Positions 19,954 through 30,900 of a stretch of 64,000 bases of DNA are shown here, in pieces. The notes under the pieces are model-generated. The model was not told where the DNA came from, searched no databases, and was given only the letters and a program-made list of their open reading frames with translations. Origin of the DNA: Mesorhabditis belari. Its lineage: Eukaryota > Nematoda > Chromadorea > Rhabditida > Rhabditidae. Made by a program: the position numbers and the translations under genes. The stretch spans positions 310,001 through 374,000 of the forward strand of contig CAUEEP010000933.1 of NCBI GenBank assembly GCA_958450365.1. The letters run 5' to 3'. Position 1 is the first letter of the stretch. Each line of letters begins with the position of its first letter.

Positions 19954-22419
19954 CTATGGATAAGATGCATCAAAATCGATCAAGATGATCTTTCTGTCAT
20001 CGAGCGATCCAACTGCACAGACGAGCAATGTTTCGGTAGCTTTAAGCCATAAGCGATCAATTGCATTCGATTGAAGACGAACGAGGTCACGGACGAAAAT
20101 ACCTGCAAATGGAAAAGATACCTGAAAATCACCAAAATTCTCGTCTAGTTGAAAAAAAAAATCAACAACAGAATACTAAACCTCAACATAAATTTAAGCT
20201 TGAATAGTTAACGAGTCAAGCCATGTAGTTAAGAAATTCTACTTTAGAAGAAAACTTGAAGTCTGGACAAATTTGCTTATCTTATAGCCTACATTACTAG
20301 GCAATTTAAAACAGCATACCTTTATCCACATCCCACAGCTTGACCAAGCCATCCTCAGAACTTGTTATCAAAAGTCCCGAGTCGAGCAATTGAGATGAAG
20401 TGATGTACGACGTGTGACCACTTCCTCCTTGCAAGCGATGAATGCACGAACCACCCTCACGAATGTCCCAAATCTAAAGAAAAGGAAGTAGTTGACATAG
20501 GCTTGGTTAGACATACCCCGACGTCCGAGTTGGGATAGCAGCCGACCAAAATGTTTCCGCGAAGGTGCATGCCAGAGCCGAAGCCCCTTCCAGGACTGAG
20601 AAGATGTGCGATGCATGCTAAAAGAAACAAACAATTTGAAATTTGACTTTGCTTAGGATATAACTTTGATACACACACCTCCTCCAAGTGGCCAGTCAAA
20701 ATGTGAAGGCATTTTCCGTCGACAATGTCCCAGACTCGGAGCGTTCGATCCCACGATCCAGAAACAAGACTAAAACATTATGCATTAAGCTAAAGTACAA
20801 AATTTAGATAACTCACCTTGTACCATGTAGACTCATGCAGTTAACCCACGACGTATGACCCTGCAGAACATGACGCTGTACACCAGTTTGACCACACCAA
20901 ACGCGCACCGTTTCATCAGACGAGCCACTTAAATATTTTCATAGACTTTATTCTCATAAGTATTTTTGTTTAGAAAATTCTTAGCTTCTTTGGCAACACT
21001 GATCAATTGCACTAGCTAGAGCCTATTAACTAACCTGACAATGTATTTGCCATCATCACTCATTTGAGACGTCCAAAACATACCGATATGGCCAGTTAGA
21101 GTGAAAGCCGGCTAAATTAAGACGTACAATAATGGTCAAACGAAACAAACTTGAGCATCATCAACATTCCAAATATAACCAGCAACGATATATGCAAGTT
21201 GATCGTAATCCTCAAAAACAATTTTTATAGCCAAAACATTTGTCCAGACCTTTAGAACAGTGCTTGATTGAATCGGTCGGGATCGCCAATTGGAAATGAT
21301 TCGCTTCTTCCGCAAGTACAGTGACTTCCATGACGATCGCTCATAACACCTAGAAAAAATAATTTTATTCAACAACAAGTTGTGTCACTAACTGTCCATA
21401 TGAGATCTCGCGCTCTCGTCGACTCTGATGTGGTTCTTGAAGGTCCATATGTGAGAAGATTGTGATTCCCGCAAGCGCTCCATTCGTCGCCCACCCGCCG
21501 AGAAAACGGAAACTGAACAAAAAGAAGTTAGTGACAAGCCTGTGACGAATCCTTTACTAATCGTATTCTTAAATGTGATGCAGTTCATCGGAACAAACAT
21601 TATCATTTGTTTTCTTTCGCTTTAAAGCTTGCTTTGCTGCAGAGTAATAACATTATTGAATCAGTAACAGTATCATCCAACCTTAGAAGTGTAAGACCCA
21701 GTTTAATATAGATCTATCAGATCTGGATTTTTAAATGTTCTATTATTTGCCCAAAACTGTAACACACCTTGGGGCATCAAATTTCACATATCCTTTCTCC
21801 AAACATTTCTGTCGCCACGTCCGATCATCTTCACAAATGCGTTGCCACGTCCGCGAAACGCCAGCACAAGTCATCAAATCGCGCCTTGTCAGATGGGCGA
21901 TGATGCGATAAGCAACCTAAAAATAAACAATTCATTCCACAAGCTTTAACAAAAGACAAACCTCCCCAGGCAACTGTGACAAGAAATCCTTTTGGAACAA
22001 TGGTTCGATGATATCCCTGAATTTGGAAATTTCACGGTTTAAGGTCATTCTCTTTACCTCATCAGCCGAACTTGTGGATCGGAGAGTGCTCCGACCAGGC
22101 TTTGAATTGCAAAGCTCTGTTGAGTCAAAGACTCAACAGCTTCTGTCAACGCTTTTATCTTTTCTGCCGGATTTGCATCAACAGTCACTAAGAGCGCGTT
22201 CCGGTCGACGAGAAGTTTCTTGGCTTGTTCTCGGCTCTCGTCGGTCCCTTCCTCGAGCAGCTCCAACGGCTTTTGGTTCAGTTCCACTTGGATGGTGACC
22301 GGCTTTGTGAGCACGGGTGCTGGCTTTGAATCGGGCTTCAACTTTGCCGACAGTTTCTCCAGTAGATCCGCTTCCAAAGTCTCGAGTTGAGTCTTGCTGC
22401 TCTCCGGCTTGTCCGACAT
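19954..22419 (-). pseudogene. sel-10-like: SEL-10/FBXW7-like F-box WD40 gene, copy 3 (blades 4-5 deleted)
   Basis: The long N-terminus with D domain ([15 protein letters not shown]), the F-box ([15 protein letters not shown]) and the linker are open. Blade 1 is shortened ([12 protein letters not shown]). Blade 2 has GMFWTSQMSDDG and blade 3 has SWVNCMSLHG with SGSWDRTLRVWD. After GHLEE the sequence jumps, intron to intron, to the blade 6 exon ([18 protein letters not shown]), so blades 4 and 5 are gone. The donor is phase 0 and the acceptor expects phase 1, so the reading frame is probably lost there. The end is well kept: [16 protein letters not shown], then LIDFDASYP. Probably a pseudogene; a shortened protein by alternative splicing cannot be excluded. 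Confidence 0.85.
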
Positions 22420-22494
22420 CTCCCTTAAATGAAAAATTACAGGAGAGATAACACCGTAAATAAGAAAACGAAAAACCCCTGAGCAAAATACTAC

Positions 22495-23150
22495 TATTAC
22501 TAGCTACCGTAAATATTGTAATGGTACCGCAGCCATTACAATGAATGAAAGCTTTCCAATGAAATAAGTTGATAACTGTTCTAGAAACAGAGATCTGAAC
22601 GTTCAAACATTAGCATGCCGTTTGTATCCATAAAATCGATAAGCAAGTCTACCCTTAGGGCACGAGAGCGATGGGCACTATTAGAATATTTACGGTACCT
22701 ACACATGCTGAACGACTTGATAAGAATGAATTTTATCGCAAAAAGCCTCCTTAAATACACGAAAGGGGCGCGTTTTAGAACTCGCCATCAAAAGGTCTAC
22801 GGTAGAATGTACACAAAACCATATTTTGTGGTTCCAATCTTCAGAAAGCTCCATTCCATTCACCCACAAAATAACCGTTAGTGCACTATCTCGTAGGTAA
22901 GGTTAGGTTTATCAGCAGAATTGAAAAGACGCTGGGGTGTTGAAGCTGCGGGCGGCGAAGATTTTCGGGTATTTAACCTGAACGGGGCGAAGAATTTTTC
23001 AAAAAAGGCAAATTTAGCCGCAAAGCTTGTTTTGCGTTCCAGCACAAAGTTTTGAGCGCTAAATTTATTTGAATTGACTATAATTGTAAACGGACAAGCA
23101 CAAAAGCACCTTAAAATAACTTAAAATCCCTTGTTGCCATCGAAGCACTT
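22495..23150. repeat. FB-related MITE and flank repeat upstream of F-box copy 3
   Basis: 22505-22695 is the short FB element. 22740-22860 is the dispersed CTACGGTAGAATGTACAC / GAAAGCTCCATTCCATT block. 22880-23000 (AAGGTTAGGTTTATCAGCAG, GACGCTGGGGTGTTGAAGCT) recurs at 49680-49790, 54400-54540 and 58270-58370. No gene is recognised up to 23150. Confidence 0.5.
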
Positions 23151-23152
23151 CT

Positions 23153-23261
23153 GTGATGGAGACTGCCGATCGGATGGTGGGCGATGACGGGGAAACGAGC
23201 GAGGAAATCGTTGTGGGTGCTGAGGATCAACACCGGGCGCACGATTGGATACATTCGTTTA
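23153..23261 (+). other. Orphan first exon, unidentified
   Basis: An ATG opens an acidic reading frame (METADRMVGDDGETSEEIVV, then HDWIHSF) that ends at a good donor (AAG then GTAAGAG). Codon use looks coding. Downstream there is only RPT-1 repeat, so the rest of the gene is missing. Not recognised. Confidence 0.35.
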
Positions 23262-23724
23262 AGGTAAGAGAAGATTTTACTCGGGAAATGCTTGAGTTAG
23301 ACAACGTCACTTCTTTGAAAGATCAATTGAGGCTCAGTTTAGACCTTTGGTACCTAACACTTTCTTAATAAATGATAATAAAAAGGTCGAAAAGAGTAAT
23401 AACTTTCGTTGTGAAAATCCGATGAAACTCTTCTCCCCCTCCCATGCCAATCTAAATCATTCACTGTTTTCCGTTCAATGACAGAGCTCTAAAAACAAAA
23501 AAACACAAACTCATCAACGTCTCGCAAGATATAGATTCAAAAATTAAAGTTCAAAGTGTGACTTATCAGAGTGGGGGAAGAGCGAGCAGATCGATGTTAT
23601 GTTATTGTTACTTCTTGAAATGGAAATGAGGCAAACTGAATGATTCTGATGGGAAAAAAGCAAAACGACAGGAAAATCAGACAAAAAAGGGAAACACAAA
23701 CGTTACTACGTCAAAGGAAAAACT

Positions 23725-23925
23725 TGTCATTGTCATAGGCTTGATTAAACCTACCCCAACGTCCGAGTTGGCATAGCAGGCAACCAAACTGTTTCCGCGA
23801 AGATGCATGCCAGAGTCCCAGGGCCTCTCATGACTAAGAAGAATTGCGATGCATGCTGAGAGAAACAAATATAGAGGAGATTGCAACAAAATAGCGAACA
23901 ACTAAAACCCACTTACCCGGTCTTA
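23725..23925 (-). pseudogene. Dispersed F-box WD40 exon fragment, copy b
   Basis: Minus strand: CIAILLSHERPWDSGMHLRG then ACYANSDVG, the blade 6 exon, with part of its upstream intron. It is flanked by RPT-1 and by a short cullin-exon scrap at 23916-23970 (the GLMDFDFRFSST end). Confidence 0.7.
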
Positions 23926-24059
23926 TGGATTTCGATTTTCGGTTCTCCTCAACCTAATACTTGTAAAAACTTTAGGCTTAAGAAATGTTCGCTGTTTGAG
24001 CTTTGAACTAATTTCAATTTTCTTCCAAATATGTGCTTGTTTGTGTTTAACATTGTAGC

Positions 24060-24690
24060 GTCTTTTGTACTGAATGTTTTATTAGATTGTCATTTATGAA
24101 ATATCCAACACTTTGTCATGCCTGTAAATTTTCATTTCACGATACATTTCTTTTATTTCTTTTTTGATATTATATTGTAGGAGTATGAAATAAAATGATT
24201 TTAAAATTGGAGCCACATCTGTTGTGGATCGGCTGAGAAATGTCAGCTAAAAAATCACAAACTTTTATGACCGTAAAATTCGTGGCCTGCAACAATCAGT
24301 CCGGCTCATGTCACGCCAAATGGCAATTTCTGTGTCTGGAAGCTAAAGCGAAGTGCGAAACCACATCGAACAGTTGACTCGTTAAAGAAGGCGCCTTAAA
24401 GCATGGGACGAGCTTAATGTTGCCTACTTGCGTGTCACAGTTGATGGCTTCCGCCCACGACTTGAAGTGTGCTTCGCCGTTTGTGTCGTACATCGCTCTA
24501 GACAAGAAAGTCACTCTCACTCATTTTTTTTTCTGATTTTGTAGCGGGATATGAAATGTGGGTTCTCACTGTAAATCTATTTACAATTTGTGACTTTTAG
24601 AATTCTGATTCTCGTTTTGATTTTGGGTACAGCGCTTGCTCTGTTTTTGAGTGAATTTTTGAGATTTTCTGTGAAAATCTACCGTCAAAC
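24060..24690 (+). mobile_element. Tc1-like transposase fragments (copy a)
   Basis: 24060-24190 matches the 3' flank of the cullin gene. 24265-24510 then encodes scraps of a Tc1-type transposase (IRGLQQSVRLMSRQMAISV and, out of frame, LKAWDELNVAYLRVTVDGF). The same composite is at 44270-44865, 55190-55860 and, in part and inverted, 27560-27900. There is no intact frame. Confidence 0.6.
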
Positions 24691-24697
24691 ACGTCTA

Positions 24698-25957
24698 TTG
24701 GATTGGTGAATTGAAAACTGTTAGCTATTTCGCGGGACTCGCAGATAAAAAAAACAACAGCATTGAACCAGCTGAAAGGGGGTTTGGTTACTTCAACATT
24801 TCCTCAAATGATTGCAAAAAAACTATGCTTCCAGCTTTTTATTTTTTGGTATTTTTCCTCACTTCTTCTATTGAACTCGACAATCTGCCACCGGGACATA
24901 TTCGTCATGTCATGCTTCAGGAGTTCCTACAAGAGCACAGTGCAGGCTTGGCAGCTGCTAATATTAAAAAGATATATGGGGCGGACTCACCTTCCGAAAG
25001 AACGTGTCAAGTATGGTTTGCCAAGTTTCGATCTGGGGACAAATCTTTGAAAGATGCAGAGGACCGTGGAGCGGCACCCCAACTGGATGATTCCAAATTA
25101 CTCGAACTCATTACCAACGATCATCGGGTGTCTTCGTGTGAATTGGGAGAAGAGTTAGGGGTTGATCATACTACAGTGCTAAGGCACCTTCATACCCTTG
25201 GATTTAAATCGAAACTTGGGGCTTGGGTGCCCCATGACCTCAATAACCCTCAGAAGTGGCAGCGCGCCTCGATCAGTGCCGTCCATCTCTCACAATACAA
25301 AAGGAAATCTTTTCTTTCTCGAATTGTGATAGGAGATGAGAAATGGGTTTTATCTGTGAACTTTCAGAGGAAGTGGCAATGGGTGGGGCCAGGCGAGAAA
25401 CCCGAAAGTGACCCTAAGCCCGATTTGCACCAGAAGAAGTTTATGCTCTTCGTTTTCTGGGATATGGAGGGAGTGGTGTGCTGGGAGTTGCTGGATAACA
25501 AGACGACCCTTAATGCAATCAAATACAGTGAACAGTTGGAAAAGGTGAATGAATCCCTAAAGAAGAATAGGCCCTCCAAGTCAAAGATCGTCCTCCTTCA
25601 CGACAACGCGCGCCGTCATGTTGCAAAACTGACTCGCTCTAAAATAAACAGCCTTGGTTGGGAACTTTTGGCGCATCCCGCATACAGTCCCGACCTCGCC
25701 CCTTCTGATTACTATTTATCTCGGACCATGAGTGATGAGCTTGCGGGAGAACACTTGGATTCGGAAGAAGCAGTCAAAAATTGGCTCCAAAAGTTTTTCG
25801 ATTCAAAACCAAAATCCTACTACGAAAGCGGAATCCGTAAATTGCCTAAATGGGCAGAAGTCGTCAATAATAATGGAAATTATTTGGAATGAATTGATGG
25901 TTTTATGTTGAATAAATTTTAGTTTAAAGTCCGGCAGTTTTCAATTCAGCAACCCAA
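24698..25957 (+). mobile_element. mariner family B, near-complete element
   Basis: A 1260-bp element between TA dinucleotides (24696-24697 and 25958-25959). Terminal repeats TTGGATTGGTGAATTGAAAA (left) and the inverted TTGGGTTGCTGAATTGAAAA (right) differ at two of 20 positions. It carries one uninterrupted transposase frame. Full length, matched ends and an open frame suggest it moved recently or could still move. Confidence 0.9.
24825..25892 (+). CDS. mariner transposase (DD34D), open reading frame intact
   Basis: About 355 residues from the first ATG. The N-terminal paired helix-turn-helix (HIRHVMLQEFLQEHSAGLAA, VWFAKFRSGDKSLKD, then HTTVLRHLHTLGF) is followed by the catalytic domain. The first Asp is in IGDEKWV, the second in LLHDNARRH, the third in SPDLAPSDYYL, with 34 residues between the second and third, as in mariner. 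The WVPHDL linker block is present. The C-terminus ends EVVNNNGNYLE. No stops or frameshifts are seen. The start could be slightly further downstream; a hydrophobic N-terminal stretch before HIRHV is unusual. Confidence 0.88.
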   Translation: MLPAFYFLVFFLTSSIELDNLPPGHIRHVMLQEFLQEHSAGLAAANIKKIYGADSPSERTCQVWFAKFRSGDKSLKDAEDRGAAPQLDDSKLLELITNDHRVSSCELGEELGVDHTTVLRHLHTLGFKSKLGAWVPHDLNNPQKWQRASISAVHLSQYKRKSFLSRIVIGDEKWVLSVNFQRKWQWVGPGEKPESDPKPDLHQKKFMLFVFWDMEGVVCWELLDNKTTLNAIKYSEQLEKVNESLKKNRPSKSKIVLLHDNARRHVAKLTRSKINSLGWELLAHPAYSPDLAPSDYYLSRTMSDELAGEHLDSEEAVKNWLQKFFDSKPKSYYESGIRKLPKWAEVVNNNGNYLE

Positions 25958-25975
25958 TATGTAACGGTGAGATTT

Positions 25976-26181
25976 CACAAGCACGAATCCAAACCACAGC
26001 TATATGAGATACGCAAGCCGGAAACGAGCAATAAGATGGTGTGTTTAGTTTTTGCTCAAACGCGCTAGATTTTCGTAAAAACGAAATTTGACCCCCACTG
26101 AGCGATTTATGAGTTTGTAATTCTTGTAGTTTGTAAGTCTTGTAGTTTGTAAGGTCTACCGTCGCTCATCGAAAAAAAACT
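25976..26181 (+). repeat. tRNA-like SINE, left part (interrupted by inserted element)
   Basis: Shares AGCACGAATCCAAACCACAG, the CGCGCTAGAT...AAAACGAAATTTGAC block and GTCTACCGTCGCTCATC with the copies at 33200-33440 and 37000-37240, and inverted at 63575-63845. The tRNA-like head resumes at 27073 after the 886-bp insertion. Confidence 0.6.
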
Positions 26182-26186
26182 CAGTG

Positions 26187-27072
26187 CACATCCGCGCGAA
26201 ATAAGGCAAAAAATCGTTTTCTATAGGATTTTTACATTTGAATAGCCGATTGGCGCAGAAAAATGCGCTGAATCCGAAAATAAAAGAATTTTTGAAATCC
26301 CTTTGACAAATTTTTAAAAAATCGAGTTTTAGTGATTTTACTGTGTTAAATTTCAGCCCTATTTTAGTGTCGGAGCCAAATTTTGGAAATAAAAACCTAA
26401 AACAAAAATGTAAGCCGCAAGTTTTATTCTACGGACTTTTCTCTATCTTTTGATACCAAAAGCATAAAAATTGATAAACCCTATAAAAAGTTATAACCTT
26501 TTGAAAATAAAAATGTGGTTCCTGTTCCTTTCTTGGATTAATTCCTGTCGAGGCCTGACAAATTCAAAAGCAAAGCATCTGTTCATAAAAAAAACAACTT
26601 TACTTAAATCCGCAGAGATCGACACATCATCTTGAAAAGAGGAAAAATAGCGAAAATGGTTTGATTGTAGCAAAAAAAAGTTTAATTTTGCTCCTTTTCT
26701 CTTTGGGGTTACGGTAATCTATCCGCGTTATAGTATGCCATAACCCAGGAACCACATTTTTATTTTCAAAAGGTTATAACTTTTTATAGGGTTTATCAAT
26801 TTTTATGCTTTTGGTATCAAAAGATAGAGAAAAGTCCGTAGAATAAAACTTGCGGCTTACATTTTTGTTTTAGGTTTTTATTTCCAAAATTTGGCTCCGA
26901 CACTAAAATAGGGCTGAAATTTAACACAGTAAAATCACTAAAACTCGATTTTTTAAAAATTTGTCAAAGGGATTTCAAAAATTCTTTTATTTTCGGATTC
27001 AGCGCATTTTTCTGCGCCAATCGGCTATTCAAATGTAAAAATCCTATAGAAAACACATTTTCGCGCGATGTG
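26187..27072. mobile_element. 886-bp inverted-repeat (foldback) element
   Basis: Arms of about 330 bp (26187-26523 and 26745-27072) are inverted and nearly identical, with about 220 bp between them. Ends are CACATCCGCGCGAAA and the inverted CACATCGCGCGAAAA. The five bases CAGTG flank both sides (26182-26186 and 27073-27077), as a target-site duplication. No transposase is recognised in the spacer. It inserted into the head of the tRNA-like SINE. Confidence 0.8.
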
Positions 27073-27079
27073 CAGTGGT

Positions 27080-27245
27080 GTAGTGCCGCTGTCTGCGATT
27101 TCGTTTCCCCTTTCCGAAAAAAAGAATCGGAAAATTTGAAAGCAAAATCGACAATTTGATCAGAATTGAAGGTGTCATTGTTGACATTCCACGATTTCTC
27201 GATCACATTGACACGATTCTTGAGGAGATTTGCAAGGATTGAGAC
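27080..27245 (-). other. Possible exon, unidentified
   Basis: An open minus-strand stretch preceded by an acceptor (TTTTTCTAG near 27246): SILANLLKNRVNVIEKSWNV then NSDQIVDFAFKFSDSFFRK. It runs into the SINE at 27100. No family was recognised. It could be a truncated exon lost during the SINE or foldback insertion. Confidence 0.3.
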
Positions 27246-27965
27246 CTAGAAAAACAACTGTTTACGGAACTGATCACTATGATGTTGAAATGATTTTGGG
27301 TATTTTTGAACGTGCAACTTTCTTCAAAGCTTTAGGATTTGAAGATACTATAATAACAAAGCAGTATTGGTTTTAATTTTCAAATACTTAATACCAAAAA
27401 ATCGTAGTCTTTAGTATTTTGCTTATTCAAAATTGCATTAATGACTTGGGTGACTGCAATTTTTGTTCCAGTGACACACAACGAGTCCGCTATAAGGTAA
27501 AATTACGTTTCTCTTCAAATCGAAATTCTGTTTGCTCAGAAATGTTACATGATATCCAACTAAGAAAAATTTCAAAAAATCAACTGTTCGATGTGGTTTC
27601 GCACTTCGCTTTAGCTTCTAGACACAGAAATTCCCATTTGGCGTGACATGAGCCGGACTGATTGTTGCAGGTCACGAATTTTACGGTCATAAAAGTTTGT
27701 ACTTTTTTGAGCTGACATTTTTCAGCCGATCCACAACAGATGTGGCTCGAATTTTAAAATGATTTTATTTTTCTTACGATATAATATCAAAAAAGAAATA
27801 AAAGAAATGTATCGTGAAATGAAAATTTACGGGCATGACAAAGCGTCAGACATTTCATAAATGACAATCCAATAAAAAAATTCGGTACAAAAGACGCTAC
27901 AATATTAGACACAAACAAGCACATCTTTGGAAGAAAGTTGAAATTATTTTGAAAGCTCAAACTGT

Positions 27966-30900
27966 TCATTCCAGGTATTTAATGTCATCTTCGCCTTGTC
28001 TCTTAATGTATCCTTTTTCCATGAGATGCTCAATTTGTTGTTTGAATGACTTGCGATCGAATGTAAAACGGTTGGAAAGTTCCTCGGTTACCTATAGGCA
28101 AAGAATACCTGCTAGACTCACTATCAAAAATCCAACCTTGCTGCGAAGATCTGAGTAAGCCAGCTCCTTCTCTTTCTTCATCACCCTCATAATTGCACAT
28201 CTAATTTCAGTTTCTTTATCGTTTTTCACTTGGGAAATCCTCGGATCTTCAGGGTTGTTCTAAAATATTGTATAGCTCATAAATATGTATCTTTATTGTT
28301 AGGATTAACTGCCATACCGTACGCTCAGCTGTTGGTATTTTAATTGGATTTTCCGTAGAAGTAAATCCCTCGTTCACAGTGAGTTTGTCATCGAGTTCTA
28401 AAGTTTTTGTGAGAAATTTTTATAAAACACTTCTTTTTTTCATCGCTCTTCCCACCATTCTTTCCAGCGGCTCCCGAGCTTCGCAAAACTCTGTGGCATT
28501 CATCTCCAGAAAGCATTGGGCTGACTGTGTTCTCCAATTCAGCAAGCGAAAAAGCTGTCCGTTTTACGAGTTCACGAAATGTCCAGGTTTCCTTAAAAAA
28601 ACCGTTTGTTTAATAACTTTGGAACAAACTTTTTCGTTGAAGAGCATCAAAACAATCATTTGATGAGTGTTGACGCATAAGCAAACTGGTGGAATTGCAG
28701 TCAGGGTAACTGTCGAATCGCAATTAAAATTTGCGATAATTTCTGCTTTTCCATGCAATGTGTTTAAACGCAACTTTCGATTGTTGTGCTTTCTGATCAA
28801 TTTGTAATTTAAAGAAAAATACTAACTATGTATAATACCCTTCATAATACTGCGTAAAAAATTCTAGCGCCGTTGTTGCAGCAGACGGAAGGGCTCGAGT
28901 AAATGTTTCGAATTGAATAGGCCAAATGTGGGAGGCAGCAACTATTACATGAAAGTCGATTGTTAAACGCTAAAATTTTTTAAATTGAAATTGAAAATGA
29001 AAATGACTCACGTGATTTTCCTTGTTTAAATAAGTTTGAAATTCTCTTTCATGAACAGCAAATTGTTCTTGGTCGGCTTGCATTTTACGAAGCTTTTGAA
29101 TAAACAAAGAACCAAAGCAAAGTGTCAACGCGATTTGCTGGAAAAGGAATGCTTTTGTTGTTTGAAACATTTCATTTACCAGTTGTTGGTCAACTTCGCA
29201 AAATTGAGGCTCATTGAGAAATTTTCTTGCTAATTTTTCTCGATACAAACTAAGATGGGAAAGTTATATAGCTCGTTACTGATGTTATCGCCCACAGTTC
29301 AAAGGAAATTCTGTCACTACAGTAGAAGAGCAAAGTTAAGATCTTGCTTGATACAGCAACATTTTCGACATTTTTCCCAGGTTCCCATTCATTCAGGTTG
29401 TTTGTTCCGTGTTCCCCTTGTTTAATCTAAAAACAAAAGAATGCTTTTTAATGCAGTTTCAGCAATAGACTAACCTCTTCATTAAGAGCTTTGTATTGTG
29501 TATCAAGATAGTTAATCAATAATTCAGCGATATCCGGGTGCAAATTGAATAAAATCTTAAATGGTGATAAAATCCATGGCCAGCCTTTGATCATCCGGCT
29601 GCTTTAAAAAGTTATTTTTTTTTATAGCTGTACACAAGAATATTACCATTTTTGATCTCCAAAAACAGCATGCAAGCGTTTGCAAGCTGATTCCATGTAT
29701 TTTAGAAATTCCTAGATTTTATCCCTCTTCAAACTAAACTATTTTTTCAACCTGAATAAATCGACTTTTGTTTCTCTTTTCTTCTGTTTCTGGTAAATAC
29801 TTTTGTAGATGAGCTCGTCCATTCTTCTGCACCCACAAAGAAATTGTTTCCTCAGAGCAATTTTGTTTAAGCATTTCCTAAAAGTTTGTGCATCAAGTTT
29901 AGAAAAGATTAAAGGAAAACCATCGGTTTCGTTAAAACCGTCGAATCCATTAAAAAATCCATAAGACCGGGTATGCGGTTCCCCAAATCTTTGTACCAAT
30001 CATGAAAAGTTGTGTATATTTGATTATGATCTTCAAATATATCACCCAATGCATCGGTGAGTAATCTAATATCTCGGTGAAGTGCCTAAAAAAACTGTGA
30101 AACTCCTAGACTTATCTTTTGAAAAATCTCTAATATTGTATTAGATTGGCAACGTGAAATCTTGGTACATTTATTCATTGCACATTTTAGAAAGAACTAA
30201 TGCACCAATCAATCTACAGCTTTTACCAATAAAAAGTTCTATTCTTATTCTCTAAAGCAGGCTTTTAAAAGGTTTAGAAAATTTTGCTTAAACGAAATAT
30301 TTATGAAAAACACGAAAAAGTCTACCAAATTTCAAGTTAAATCTTATAAAAGTAGCAATGATCTTTACATTTTGCACATAAAGCTACTTTTTTTCTTTTT
30401 TAAATGAGGCTAACTTTAGTATATGAGCGGAAACCATATAAAGAAGCTACAAAGTCTCATTTCCCAACTTTGACAAACAAGAAAATCAAATTCGAGTCGC
30501 GAAATCCACTAAGTGAATAGACCTATCAAAAAATGATAAAGTAACGCACCTCAATTTTGCCACCAGTGTCCAAAGATTCGAATTCGGCAAGAAGAGCCTT
30601 TTCTTTTGTCTCAATTATTGAGGGAACAACGAACGACGGAAGCTAAACTTTAAGATAATTTTATAGTTTTTTTTTTCTGAATACCAAGGGTAAACGTTCT
30701 TTTTCAAGATGCTCTTTCACGTTTTTCCATACATTTTTTGCCTAAAAATTAGAATTTAGAAATAGAGTTTTTGTGCTTTACAATAAGCAAAACCATTGGA
30801 ATCTTCAAATTTTAAGAATCCATAGTAAAGGGAAAACCCACGTCGAGAAAAGTTTTCCTTTTTGTTACCGTAAATACTGTAACCGAGGGTCACACCCCCT

